DNA of 64,000 bases from Phaeosaccion multiseriatum (Eukaryota; Ochrophyta, other classes): assembly GCA_965112735.1 (NCBI GenBank), contig OZ218956.1, positions 124,001-188,000 on the forward strand, read 5' to 3'. Shown here in pieces: positions 43,906 to 54,882 of the stretch (position 1 is the first letter of the stretch; the number at the start of each line of letters is the position of its first letter). The notes beneath the pieces were generated by a model. It did not search any database and was not told the DNA's origin. It was given only the letters and a program-made list of their open reading frames with translations. The position numbers and the translations under genes are program-made.

Positions 43906-46461
43906 ATGGGCCGGACATACGGGGCGACGGAGGAGAACCAGAGGAATGGGCTGCTTCACCACAATTATAAGGACCTCGACTCCCCACGTAACAGCACCAG
44001 CAGACGACCGTCCAAGAGGGCGCTTGGGCGGACGGCAGCGGCGCTGGTGCTGAGTGTGGGCGTGGTGGTGGGTGTGACCGTGGCGAGGAGTGCCGGTGCT
44101 GCGGGAGGGGGCTTGTCGGCAGCAGCAGCGGGGGGGAGGTCAGAGGGTGCCTCCTCTGGAAGCCCGCTGCTCGCGAGCCTGAGCTTAAAGAGCCAGGCGA
44201 GGCAGCAGCAGAAGGGCCATACCAGGCAGGAAAAGATTCAGAAGACGAAGGGGGGGGGCGGTGTTGCAAACGCACCGCAGCAGGCGCAGCAGGATGAGCA
44301 GGTGGCAGGCAAAGTAACAGAGTGGCCGATTATAAGCATCGTGGTGAACAACGCCTACACGCTCCGTGACGGGCCGTTCGACGCTAGTCTGTACAGCTGG
44401 CTGGCGGTGGACGCAGACAGCGGCACCCCGCGGCAGCTTGTGGAGCCCCACCGGGACTCTACCTTCAGTGTCATGTGGAGCGCGCAGGGCGGGGAGGAGG
44501 AGGAGGAGGAGGAGGCAGCGGCAGATGTGCCAGAGGGACTCGTGTACGAATGGGTCATCACCAGTCCCTCCGGAGTGGCTACGACAAGCTCCGACTCGGA
44601 CCCTCAGTACGTCTTTATGGAGCTGGAGACGCACACCGCCACAGTGGTGGTGTCGCAGCCGGAGCAGGAGGGGCAGGGACAGGTGGTGGTGGGCAGGGCG
44701 TCCATTCAGCTCGAGGCCAAGTACGTCCGTAGAGAAATTCGCTCGTTGATGGACTCGGACAGAGAGGCCCTCCTTGATGGCATGAGCACCCTCTGGAGGG
44801 TCTCGCTGGAAGAGGGCGTGGAGCGCTTCGGAGAGCGCTACGCGTCCATCACACAGCTACTGCAGCTGCACTTCCGAGGCGCCGCCGCCAAGGTGTGCGA
44901 TCACTTCCACGAGGGCTTGGGCTTCCTCACCTCGCATATTCTCATGACCAACCGCTTCGAGGCGGCTCTACAGGCCGTGGATCCTGCCCTGTCGCTGCCG
45001 TACTGGGACATGACCATTGAATCCCACATCATCGACACGGAGATGGACGGGGACTACGACGAGCTCAAGCGGATCAGCCCCATCTTCCAGTCCTCCTGGT
45101 TCGGGAGTGTAGATGCGCAGACTTATGAGGTTACCGATGGGCGTTGGGCTTTCACGTTGATGGAGACGGCGACAGAGCGGGACCGGAGCTTCGCGCCCCC
45201 GAGCCCCTACGGCCTGCTGCGCTCGGGCTGGTCCACCGACCCTCGCAAGTACCTCAACCGGGGCTTCGGCGACAACTGTGAATCCGGCATGAGCACCATC
45301 GACCTGGGCTTCACCTCCCCCTCCTGCTCGTCGCACTACGAACTCAACGAGTATTCCTCCTTCTACGATTACGCCTACGCCGTGCAAGCACACCCTCACG
45401 GCTCGATGCACTACTACCTGGGGGGCGTGCTGGACTGCTACGAGACCTTCCAGGTGCTGAGTGCCACCTTCGGGGCGGACTCCGCCGTTACGACCCTGCT
45501 CCTGACCAAGCTGCACGACTACCGCAAGATGGCCTACCGCCGAGGCATGTGGGACTGCTTCAATACGGAGGATGTGTCGCTTGACGTCTCCACCGAGGAA
45601 CTCATGCACACACAGACATGCGGCTGCGGCGACCTCAACCTCGAAGACACCGACAGTGTGTCTGACTTCCTGTCTGAACTTCTGGACGACGAGGTCCTGT
45701 ACCTGAGCAACTGTTCGGACTCCGAGTTGGCAGTCGTGGCGTCCTTGCTGTGCACGGGCACGATGAACGAGGGCGACAATCTCCTATCCAGCTCGCCCAT
45801 TGACCCCATCTTCTGGATCATCCACCCCACCATCGAGCGGGTGGCTCAGCTCAAGATGCTCAGTAAGTCAACGGACTTCATCAACGGCTGGCCGTCCGAG
45901 TCGGACGACGACCACTTCCTCAGCGAAGAGGGCACCACACACGAGTGCACCGGCCACTATCCCACGGACGTGTGGCCCTTCGGCCTCGTGGACAGCACCA
46001 TCGACATGAACATGGATATGTACATGGACGGCCATTGGGCGGAGAACACGCACACCAACCTCGAGGTTTTGGGCATGCTGGACCCAAGTACCAACAGCTT
46101 CAACTTTGTGTACGACAACTTTGTGTGGGAGCACTGCGCCGAGGAGGGCATCTTCATGAGGGACGTGCTTAACGCCGGCAGCGATGACGACGCCAACACG
46201 CAGCAGCAGCAGCAGCAGCAGCAGAAGCAGAAGGACAGCAGCAAGGGTAAGAAGAGCAGCAAGGGCAGCAAGGGCAACACGGCCAAGCAGGCCAAGAGGG
46301 CTGCCCGGGACCCGCTGGGCAAGTTTGACTACCCCGGGCGCATCGCCATCAAGGAGCGCCTCCTCGGGCTGCACAAGAGCAAGAGCAAGAGCAAGAGCAA
46401 GAGCAAGAGCGAGGAGGGCAACAACAGGCAGAGGAAGGGCGAGAGCAAGGGCACGCCATGA
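43906..46461 (+). CDS. Tyrosinase B2, type II membrane-anchored, intronless
   Basis: A single exon of 851 codons from the ATG at 43906 (MGRTYGATEE), same design as B1. Most of the protein is identical to B1, but substitutions cluster around the first CuB histidines. DLGLGFPSCASH becomes DLGFTSPSCSSH, VQGLPHGPVHYY becomes VQAHPHGSMHYY, and LHVYRKTAYRRDMWDC becomes LHDYRKMAYRRGMWDC. Others lie near the third CuB histidine (FLNDWP to FINGWP, DHWLSEE to DHFLSEE). All copper ligands are kept. The tail has more Q and fewer KS units than B1. Substrate preference may differ from B1; that is inference. Confidence 0.93.
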   Translation: MGRTYGATEENQRNGLLHHNYKDLDSPRNSTSRRPSKRALGRTAAALVLSVGVVVGVTVARSAGAAGGGLSAAAAGGRSEGASSGSPLLASLSLKSQARQQQKGHTRQEKIQKTKGGGGVANAPQQAQQDEQVAGKVTEWPIISIVVNNAYTLRDGPFDASLYSWLAVDADSGTPRQLVEPHRDSTFSVMWSAQGGEEEEEEEAAADVPEGLVYEWVITSPSGVATTSSDSDPQYVFMELETHTATVVVSQPEQEGQGQVVVGRASIQLEAKYVRREIRSLMDSDREALLDGMSTLWRVSLEEGVERFGERYASITQLLQLHFRGAAAKVCDHFHEGLGFLTSHILMTNRFEAALQAVDPALSLPYWDMTIESHIIDTEMDGDYDELKRISPIFQSSWFGSVDAQTYEVTDGRWAFTLMETATERDRSFAPPSPYGLLRSGWSTDPRKYLNRGFGDNCESGMSTIDLGFTSPSCSSHYELNEYSSFYDYAYAVQAHPHGSMHYYLGGVLDCYETFQVLSATFGADSAVTTLLLTKLHDYRKMAYRRGMWDCFNTEDVSLDVSTEELMHTQTCGCGDLNLEDTDSVSDFLSELLDDEVLYLSNCSDSELAVVASLLCTGTMNEGDNLLSSSPIDPIFWIIHPTIERVAQLKMLSKSTDFINGWPSESDDDHFLSEEGTTHECTGHYPTDVWPFGLVDSTIDMNMDMYMDGHWAENTHTNLEVLGMLDPSTNSFNFVYDNFVWEHCAEEGIFMRDVLNAGSDDDANTQQQQQQQQKQKDSSKGKKSSKGSKGNTAKQAKRAARDPLGKFDYPGRIAIKERLLGLHKSKSKSKSKSKSEEGNNRQRKGESKGTP

Positions 46462-47089
46462 GGGCATCGCGTGTGATTTACTACCAAGTCATTGAGGTGC
46501 TTGTTACGTTACGGAGGGGAGAGTGCGGCCACGCTTGTTGATAAGTCATGGCCGAACTTGCCCCCAGCCAGTTGTGATACTTAGAAGAATGTAAAATGGA
46601 TGTAGCTATAGGCAGTGGTTCAGTTGGAAGTTGGGGGTTCATTCAATGACTAAAATACAACAAGAAATCAATCGCGCGGCTCTTCCCGTCCGACCGCAGG
46701 CTGCTTCTCTTGATGAATGAATGCACCGTATCGTAGCCCTTGTTTCAAAGTGGGCCATACGAAATCTGATGGCGTGATGGAGAGCTGGCGGTACCCCGCC
46801 CATGCCATTGCATCGAATCAAAGGGAAGCGTAAAAGAAGGCGCCTCTCGTGCCCTTCACACGCACCCCGCCCCGCCCCGCCCCCCTCTCTCTCTCCGCGT
46901 GTTGGAAGGCAGTGGATGGCTCAGGGGCGCAAGTGGCACCACACTGGGGGCCACCAACGCAAAGGGTTCGCAGCGCCTCCCTTCCCCCGTCTCTGTCTCG
47001 CGCCGATGACTGCGAAGGATGAAAGCAGGTGCCCTCCCCGCCCCGGTGGGCATACCTGTCCTTCTCTCCTGGTCAGGAAGGACACAGCA
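46462..47089. other. Convergent spacer between tyrosinase B2 and SMARCD
   Basis: Duplicate of 39041-39645. It is tail-to-tail and A/T-richer around 46580-46670. No gene is seen. Confidence 0.5.
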
Positions 47090-50000
47090 TCAGCCCAAGC
47101 CGTGAGCTGCCATCGCTGGCCGTCGTTGCCTCTGCCGCCGCTCATCCTCTCTCCTCCTCCTCTTATTGCGGTCGCCATTCCTCCCCCCCACCCCCAACGC
47201 CCGCACGCATGCCTCTCTGCTGAAGGCATCCTCCAGTGCCCCCTTGCCGACCTTGCCCTTGGCAGCAGCACCACCAACTGCCACTGGTACCACCCCCTCC
47301 CCTGGCCAGCCCCCTGCGCCCCCGTCTCTCCGACTCATGTCCATGACACCTCTGGAGCGGTCGGTGGCGGCGCAGGCGTGCTTCCTAAGTTCCTGCGTAT
47401 CCCTCTCGTGTTGTGCCTGCATGCGGAGGAGGGCTGCCTGCGGGTCCTTGCTGAACTCCCTGAGGAAGAGCACCCTGCGGCTTTGGGACTTCGCCATCGT
47501 CGCCAAGCTCTGCACCTGCTCGTCGAGCACGAGGCTGTGTGGCGCGTCTCTGGCGCCGTCGAGCTCGCACAGAGCGACCAACGCGCTGTGACACTCGAGC
47601 CTCACGCCTGAGGGCAGGCAAACAGATGGAGGCACACATGCAGGTATACAGGTAGGCACATGTTAGCACGTGATGGACAGGCGGGGAGGGTGCTCCACAA
47701 GTGCTCCGCAGGCAGAGGATAATTGGACAATTGGGCAGCCAGCGCATGCCCCAATCTCACTCACTTGCTTCCATGTACACGTCCACATCCCACAGGCGCT
47801 CCACGCGTGCCTTGACGCCGCTGCCCTGTCCGCCGCCCTTGACGCCGCTGCTGCCCGGCCCGTTCCTCCCTTGCCTTGACGCCCTGCCGCCCCCCATCCC
47901 CCCAAGGCTATTCTTGGGCACATGCATATCCAGCGCCAGGCGGATTGCTCGGGGCGGCAGCAGGTGAGGTCCAAGTAGCCCCTCGAGCTGCTCCACCCGA
48001 AACCCCCCCCTCTGCAGCAGCTCCTGCAGCGCCGCATCACACTCCACCACAGACCTGTCCACAGGCCTTGCGTCACCCCGTCCCGTTCCTGCGGCCCCGT
48101 TGAATGTCTTTCCCGATGCGCCATACCCGACAGTGGTTGCCTCGTCGTCTCCCCCCAAGGGGTGCCTGCCGTGGGCGTAGGTCTTGCCCCTCGCCCTCTT
48201 CCCCTTCCCCTGCCCTCCCCCCCTGCCCGCTTCCCTGCCACCGCCATCCTCCCCGCCCCCGTCCTCGTCCCCCCCCGAGTGGTCACCCGCCTCCTCGCCC
48301 TGCTGCCCCTTCCACAGCTTGTGGTGATCCACATACGCCAACACCATGCCTACGTAGGCCTCTTTCCTCTCCTCGAGATAGTCGGCCGTCCCCAACCCCA
48401 GGAGAGAATGTAGGGCAGGGGAGGGTACCAGCAGCTCTGGTTGGCGAGCGGAGCTCTGTGCAGGAGGACCCATGCCATGCCAACATAGCACGCGGCCACA
48501 CAACACGACAGAAGGACGCATATCGGCAGCAACAAGGGGCCAAGAAGGGGCACAGGCGTTAGGTGGGAGGCATATGGGTATGGGCAAGAAGAAGGGGCAG
48601 AGGTGTTGGAGGCGTATGAGCAGGAAGAAGGAGGCAGAGGTGTCAGGTGCCACCCTGAGTGTACTTTAGGCAGTGAGTGAGTAGGCCCTCTTCTCTGAGG
48701 GCCTCTAAACCTGCCTGCCCCCCCCCCCGTACACATCCCATAGCCCATAGGCCTCTGCTCACCTCTATCCGCGGCTCGAGCTCGACGGACACGGAGAAGT
48801 TAGAGAGGCCTTGGGCAATCGCCGGGCCCAGCGGCAACCGCACACGGAGCGCATCCGCCTCCTGTACAGTCAGCCCAGCAGGGACAGCAGTGTCAGTGTC
48901 AGTGTCAGTTTCAAGTACGAGTCTCACCCCTGGGTGTGTTGTACTCTCTACATTTCAACCCCACGCTTCGCCTCTCTCATCGCGTGTTTGTGGGTGCGTG
49001 TGTGTGCCTGTGGGTGCGTGTGTGCCCCCCCCCCTCGGCGGTCTGCCCGTGCCCCTACACCTGCCTCCTCCGTCTCTATCCTGAGACTCAAGCCTCCGTC
49101 CTGACACTCACCTCGCAGTGGGGCGTCCTCACCCACTGCCACTCAAAGGGCGTGCCCAGCCCCTCCCCCGGCCCTCCTACCCTGGCAGACAGCGACACAG
49201 TGATCCGCTCGAAATGCCTCGTGAAGCGCTGCTCCTCCCTGGCTCGGCCCGGCAGCGGACACAGCAGTGCTCCCTCCAGCTGCACACTCCACTCGGCGCT
49301 GTGCACTTCTCTCAGAGCCTCTGAGTCTCCTCCCTCCGACGCCACCGCCGCTTCAGCAGCCGCCGCCGCCGCCGCTCTCCTCCCTCGCGTTTCCGCTCGG
49401 ACTGGCGCCCCCTCCTTCTCCTTCTCTTTCTCGCCACTCGTGTTGGTGTCTCTCTCTCTCCCCCCTCCTCCTCCTCCCTCCGCGCCCCCGTCGCTGTTCC
49501 CGTCCTTGTTCCCTCCATCCTTCGTCTCCTCCCCGCCCTCTTTGGCCTTTGGTGCCTCTGCCTCTGCGTCTGACTGCTGCGCTTGCTCCGGTTGCTCGGC
49601 GGGCTCTGGTGGTGGCGGGGGCGGACAACTCACGCTGCTCTCCAACCACAAGCGGAGCGCCTTCTTGACCCACCTCGGCTCCTCAAGCCTTCGCAGCAGG
49701 TCCCGCCGCTTGGCCTCGATGGCCGTCTCCAGCTTGTGCTCCAGGCTGCTCACTCGCTGCAGCGCTTTTGCCTGCTTCTCGGGAAGGCACCCCACGGCCG
49801 CTGGCCCCAGGTCCCTGTCTCCTTTGGTCTCCTCGGGCCATCTCTGCCTCTGCCTCTGCTTGGCTTGCACGGAGCTGCGCAGGCACTCGAGGAAGCGTGG
49901 GCCGCGGATCTCGCGAGCGTTGTGCAGAATGTCCTCCACAGGAGGGCGGGGCTGGCGGGCGCGGGGAGGATACACCACCTACGGAGAGAGGGAGAGAGAG

Positions 50001-50958
50001 AGAGGGAGAGAGAGAGAGGGAGAGAGAGAGAGAGGGGGGGGGAGAGAGGGAGAGGGAGAGAGAGAGAGGGAGAGAGAGAGAGGGAGAGAGAGAGAGAGGG
50101 AGAGAGAGAGAGAGGGGGGGGGAGAGAGGGAGAGAGAGAGAGGGAGAGAGAGAGAGAGAGAGCCACACAATGTGGGGGGGGGGCAGAGAACGTGAGAGGG
50201 GAGGCTGTGTTAGACAATGTGGTTGGCCTGTGAAATGCAATGAGCGCGCTGCCGCTTTTCATGTATGTCCCCTGACGAGGCCACAGAACTGAAACGCTCG
50301 GCTTGGCCCCTATGCAAGTATACTTGTGCAACGCACCTTCATAGGAGGCCCCTGGAAGGAGCCGGAGAACATGCCCTCCTGATACAGCTGCTGCTGCTCC
50401 AGCTGACGACGATGCTCCGCCTGCAGCAGGCCCATCTGCTGCGCCTGCTGCCGCCGGACCAGAGCCTGCTGCTGCTCCTGTTGGTGCTTCAGCTGCTGCC
50501 GCCCCACCTGTTGCTGCTCCTGGTCCTCCCGCAGCTGCTGGGCATGCCGCTGGAGCACCTGCTGCTCTTGTATCCGGTGCATCTCCAGCTGCTGTGCATC
50601 GAAGGGGGCATCTCGGGCGCTGGCCTGCTGCTGGAGACTCCGCTGCTGCTGCTGGTGCTGCAGCCGCTGCTTGTCCTGCTGCTGCTGCAAATGCTGCTGC
50701 TGCAGGAGGAGCTGCTGCCGCTGCTCCTGGAGGTGCAGCTTTTGTTGCTCATCTCGCTGCGCTTGCTGCGCCTGCTGCATCTTCCGCTCGAGCCCAAGGT
50801 GCTGCTGTTGCAGCCGCACCAGCGTTTGGTGGTGCTGAGGGTGCTCCGGCTGCTGGTGGTCTACCTGCTGCTGCTCCTGAGGCGCATGGTCGTAGCCCTG
50901 CTGACGCTGCTGGAGCTCCATCATCCGCTGCTGCTGCTGCTGCTGCTGCAGAAGCTGG

Positions 50959-50989
<31 letters not shown>

Positions 50990-51263
50990 GCTGTATCGAC
51001 AGGAGCTCGCGCTGATGGGGTGTCAATCCCTGCTGCTGCTGTTGAACCTGCTGCTGCTGATGTTGATAGCGGTGATGAAGCCCGTCTGGCTGCTGCTGCT
51101 GCTGCTGCTGCTGCCGCTGCCGCTGCTGAAGCATTGCCTGCTGCAGAAGCTCCTCCTCCCTCTGCCTCTTGCCCTCCCTCTGCCGCCGGAGCAGCTCCTC
51201 TCTCTGCCGGCCGTCGAGCTGGGCCGGGAAAGATGAGAGCGCCACCCCCCTCGGTAACGCCAT
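47090..51263 (-). CDS. SMARCD: SMARCD/BAF60/Snf12-like SWI/SNF subunit
   Basis: Five exons, 51263-50337, 49978-49112, 48861-48763, 48434-47765 and 47607-47090, join in phase to give about 1026 aa. Residues 1-309 are extremely Q-rich with R/E/H, probably helical. Exon 2 has EDILHNAREIRGPRFLECLR, an acidic stretch, and WSVQLEGALL ... RFTRHFERITVSLSARV ... FEWQWVRTPH, matching the BAF60 core (family: WxLRVEGRLL ... KFSSFFKSLVIEL ... VEWHRTP). Exon 4 has the SWIB domain (LHSLLGLGTADYLEERKEAY, VLAYVDHHKLW), CDAALQELLQRGGFRVEQLE and LWDVDVYME. The last exon matches the C-terminal region (VLFLREFSKDPQAALLRMQ). It is a structural subunit of SWI/SNF chromatin remodellers. The Q-rich half roughly doubles the usual ~500-aa length. 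The intron at 49979-50336 holds a GAGA array. Confidence 0.87.
49979..50165. repeat. GAGA/GAGG simple repeat in SMARCD intron
   Basis: About 185 bp of (gagaga)n with ggg and gggggg interruptions, in the first SMARCD intron, directly beside the acceptor of exon 2 (pyrimidine-rich on the minus strand). Confidence 0.95.
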
Positions 51264-52204
51264 CCTTCCTCCTGCCGGGACCTATCTCAACTCTCTCTCA
51301 ACTCTCTCTCTCCTTTCTCTTTTCAGTTGCTAAAGTATGGACAAAGTGGGAGAACAGCCCCACCGAAAGTCAGATCGGAAGGGGGCGCGGGACGGGCATC
51401 TCATTATCATCTACAGTGTATTATTGTTGTTTGGTTACTTAACAGAGGAGCCCCTCTCCTCTTTTCTTTCTCCCTCCATCTCTCCTTGATATATCATTCC
51501 AAGCATACGGGCAGAATTGGCTTTATTCCAAGCATACGGGCACGATTTGCTTCATTCCAAGCATACGGGCACGATTGGAAAAGCCTCGTGGGTCGCCAAG
51601 CATCGCATTTTCCATCTTTCATCTTACGCCAGGTACGTGCGTAGCAATTGAAGGCTCTGTGTCTCTTCTATCTACCTGAAGAGTCTGACTTGAGGCTTGT
51701 TTCGTGTGGAGGAAGGGTATATGGCCCGAGGGAGCTCTTGCTAGAGGCCTTGCTCGAGAACACGAACGCACCAGGGCACAAGCTGAGGAGATATCAAGGC
51801 CCTCCGAGACGCCCATCCCTCGTGCAGTTCTGGCGTAGTTGCAAAGATGTTCTGTGTTGCCTGGAGGCGGCTGCTGCGCATGAGAAGAAGTGTCCAGCGG
51901 GGAGGAAAATATCGTGTCCGGGCCGCTGACGATGCGCATGAACGGCACAGGGAGAGGCAGCAAGCAGCTGAGCAAGCAGCAGAGAGCCGTATGAGGCAGC
52001 AACCACCATGAGGCAGCAAGCAGTAGAGCCCCGCATGCCTTCCGTGACAAGCAGCGCAGCCGACCTCCCTTTCGAGCTATGCTGTGGAGGGTACATGGTG
52101 CCGGGGCAGCTTCTCTTGCGGTGCTTGGGAACTGACAGGCTGCTTACTCCCCTCTGCTCCCTCCCCCTCCCACACTTTGCCTTCCCCCAACCCGCAGCCG
52201 TATA
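51264..52204. other. Divergent intergenic region between SMARCD and ribose-5-phosphate isomerase
   Basis: Contains three tandem 29-bp units at 51496-51582 (each starting attccaagcatacgggc). A short duplicated segment (atgaggcagcaa) occurs at 51989-52020. Some weak ORFs exist (51648-51929, plus) but lack support. The stretch before 52205 is pyrimidine-rich, like a 5' UTR or promoter. Confidence 0.5.
51496..51582. repeat. Three tandem 29-bp units
   Basis: Units start at 51496, 51525 and 51554 with attccaagcatacgggc. The last parts vary slightly. They lie upstream of both divergent genes. Confidence 0.9.
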
Positions 52205-53248
52205 ATGAAGCTGACTGTCGCTGTGGTCGTCACCCTCGTCTGCGGAACCAACGCTTTCACTGTTAACCCCGCGGCGAGCCTCAAAGCAAGGCAGCACCAA
52301 TCTGCCGCGTCCACTCGCTCCTTCTCCAGGACCCGCGGCGCGCTGAGCATGGCAGCCTCTCAGGACGAGCTCAAGAAGCAGGTGCGTGGGGTAGGGGGTG
52401 AGGTAGGAGGCATGTGGGGTAGGCGGCTGTGCAGAGTGCACTGGTGGGTAGGTGGGTAGATGGGTGGGCGGGTGAGTAAGCAGGGGTACATAATGCCCAC
52501 CTTTGTAGACAGCGCTCCATCGCGTGTCTTTGGGAGCAGCGCTCCCCTACACAGAGACGAGAACGATGAGAAGAGAAGCCCCACTCACCCCCGCTCACTC
52601 ACTCACTCACTCACTCACTCACTCACTCACTTACTCACTTACTCACTCACTCACTCATGAGAAGAGAAGCCCCATGAGGAGCGGCGCACGACGCAGAGCT
52701 TCACTAGTGCCCGGCCCTGCCCATTGCTCCGTCCTCTGCCTACCCTTACATACTGTCACGTAACCCGCTCCTCCCCAGGTGGGCTACAAGTCTGTGGACG
52801 ACTACGTCAAGTCCGGCATGGTGGTGGGCCTCGGCACGGGCTCCACCGCCGCTTTCGCAGGTACCTTGCTTGGGTCAAGGGCGGGCAGGGGTGGGTGGGT
52901 GAGTTAAGAATACGCCCCGAGAGAGCCTAAGGCCGAGGAGCCTCCTCCTCCTCATCCCGTGTGACTCTGTTGGATGGGCCCACCCACCCCACCGCCCTGT
53001 CCCAGGTGGGACTCAACCCCCCCGCCTCCCCTCCTTTCTCACTCCCCTCCCTTCCCCTCCCCACCCCTTTCCTCTCCTTACCTCACCTCCCCCCTCCCGC
53101 TCCCACCTCCCTCCTTTCCTTCCTCCTCCTCCTCCTCCTCCTCCTCCTCCTCCTCCTCCTCCTCCTCCTCCTCCTCCTCCTCCTCCTCGTCCTCCTCCTC
53201 CTCCTCCTCCTCCTCCTCCTCCTCCTCCTCCTCCTCCTCCTCCTCCTC

Positions 53249-53279
<31 letters not shown>

Positions 53280-54290
53280 TCCTCCCCCTCCTCCTCCTCC
53301 TCCTCCTCCTCCCAGTGGAGCGTCTTGGCGAGCTGCTCAAGAGCGGAGAGCTCAAGGACATTACCGCCATCCCCACGTCCGTGCGAACCTTCGAGCAGGC
53401 CAAGGAGCTCGGCATCCCCCTCACTACCCTCGATGAGTTCAGCGTCATCGATGTCGCCATCGATGGGGCTGACACTGTCGGGCCCAATCTCGAGCTTGTC
53501 AAGGGAGGGGGGGGAGCGCTGCTCAGAGAGAAGATTGTTGAGGTGAGGGGTGGTGAGGAGAGGGGGGGAGAGGATGGGGGGGAAGAGGGGTGGGGGGAGG
53601 GGGAGGGAGAGGGGGAGAGAGAGAGCGGTTGTGAGAGTGGAGCGACGGGTGGGGGAAAGGAGAGAGAGAGGGGACGGGGAGGGGGTGGGGCAGAGCGCTG
53701 CTCGAGCAGTGCTGTACTGTTGTCCCTTGAAACAGGGCGTGGACTGCTCTTGTCTGTGTTGCCCGGTGCCTCTCATGGCTGTTGCTACCATGCTTATACC
53801 CTGTACACGCACGCACACACACACGCACACTCAACAGGTGTGCGCCAAGGAGTTCATCGTGATTGTGGACGAGTCCAAGATGGCCGACGGTGAGTCGTCG
53901 TAAGTCAGCGAATGCTCACACGCCTGCCAGGAAGAAGCAGCAGGCAATGCCCACCCCCCGCCCCCCCTCCCCCCCCTTTTCATTTTCTTCGGTGATTCCT
54001 ACCAAGTCAATAAACACCCCCTCCTACCCTCTCGCCCCCACCCCCTGCTCACTCGCACCCCTTGCGATGCACCGCCTGCCTCTACTCACCCCCCCCCCCC
54101 GCCAGGCATCGGGCCTCACTTCGACCTGCCTGTGGAGATCATCAAATTCTGTAACGAGCACACGCTGCGCACCGTGGAGGGGCTTCCCTCCCTCAAGGGC
54201 TGCAAGGCGGTGTTGCGAAAGGAGGGAGACGAGCCCTACGTCACCGACAACGGTGAGAGGGAAGGGAGAGGAGAGTATTCTTTTTCTGTG

Positions 54291-54333
<43 letters not shown>

Positions 54334-54407
54334 GTGTCTGTCTGTCTGTCTGTCTGTCTGCTTGTCTATCTGTCTGTCTGTCTTGTCTGTCTGTCTGTTT
54401 GTCTGCT

Positions 54408-54438
<31 letters not shown>

Positions 54439-54882
54439 GTGTGTGTCCAGTCTGTCTGTCTGTAGGCACATTGCTGCAGCTCTTCCTCGACACCTCTGCC
54501 CCGGCCTCCTGCCTCTTGCCTCTTTCCATCCCTTGCCATCCACCGCCTACCTCTAACCATCCATTGCCATCCACCGCCTGCCTCTAACCATCCATTGCCA
54601 TCCACGCCTGGCGTGACAGTCCCCCCCCCCCTCGCGCCTCTCCTTCCCTCGCCTTACCCCCCCCTCCTGCCGTCCTGTCCCCTCCCTACCCCCTCTTGCC
54701 GCCGCCCCGCCTCAGATAACTACATCATCGATCTCAAGTTCGAGAAGCCCATCGCTGACCCCGTGCAGGCAGGAAAGGAGCTCATCAACACCGTGGGGGT
54801 AGTGGAGCACGGGCTCTTCCTGGGCATGACCACGGCCTGCATCATCGCTGGCAGCGACGGCATCTCAGTCAAGACACCCTAA
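52205..54882 (+). CDS. rpiA: Ribose-5-phosphate isomerase A, plastid
   Basis: Six exons, 52205-52381, 52779-52860, 53316-53542, 53838-53889, 54106-54252 and 54716-54882, give 283 aa. The N-terminus MKLTVAVVVTLVCGTNA^FTVNP is a signal peptide plus ASAFAP-type site, followed by an S/R-rich transit peptide, so the enzyme is plastidic. Type-A isomerase motifs are complete: VVGLGTGSTAAF, DGADTVGPNLELVKGGGGAL followed by LREKIVE, KEFIVIVDESK, LPVEIIKF, EPYVTDN and GVVEHGLFLGM. It interconverts ribose-5-P and ribulose-5-P (EC 5.3.1.6) in the Calvin cycle and pentose-phosphate pathway. The usual TDNGNYI reads TDNDNYI here because of the exon junction. Introns contain CCT and CTGT arrays. Confidence 0.96.
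53122..53313. repeat. CCT triplet array in the isomerase intron
   Basis: About 190 bp of (cct)n with few interruptions, ending 3 bp before the exon 3 acceptor. It thus forms the polypyrimidine tract of that intron. Confidence 0.95.
54294..54466. repeat. CTGT array in the isomerase intron
   Basis: (tgtc)n with variants, inside the intron 54253-54715. It produces long cysteine/serine-rich shadow ORFs with no coding support. Confidence 0.95.

Larger units (their letters stand above)
40192..49239. repeat. Segmental duplication, copy 2 (tyrosinase pair + SMARCD 3' half)
   Basis: This is the second unit of the tandem duplication. Its right end at ~49239 lies inside SMARCD exon 2, which continues normally beyond. 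It is longer than copy 1 because it keeps the ~1.6 kb that copy 1 lost. Intron microsatellites differ in length: the CAGA run is longer at 42340-42375 than at 34966-34985. Confidence 0.95.

Noticed and set aside
50265-51442. Plus-strand Leu- and Ala-rich ORFs opposite SMARCD exon 1
   Set aside because: Antisense readings of a Q-rich coding exon whose minus frame joins in phase to the BAF60 core.
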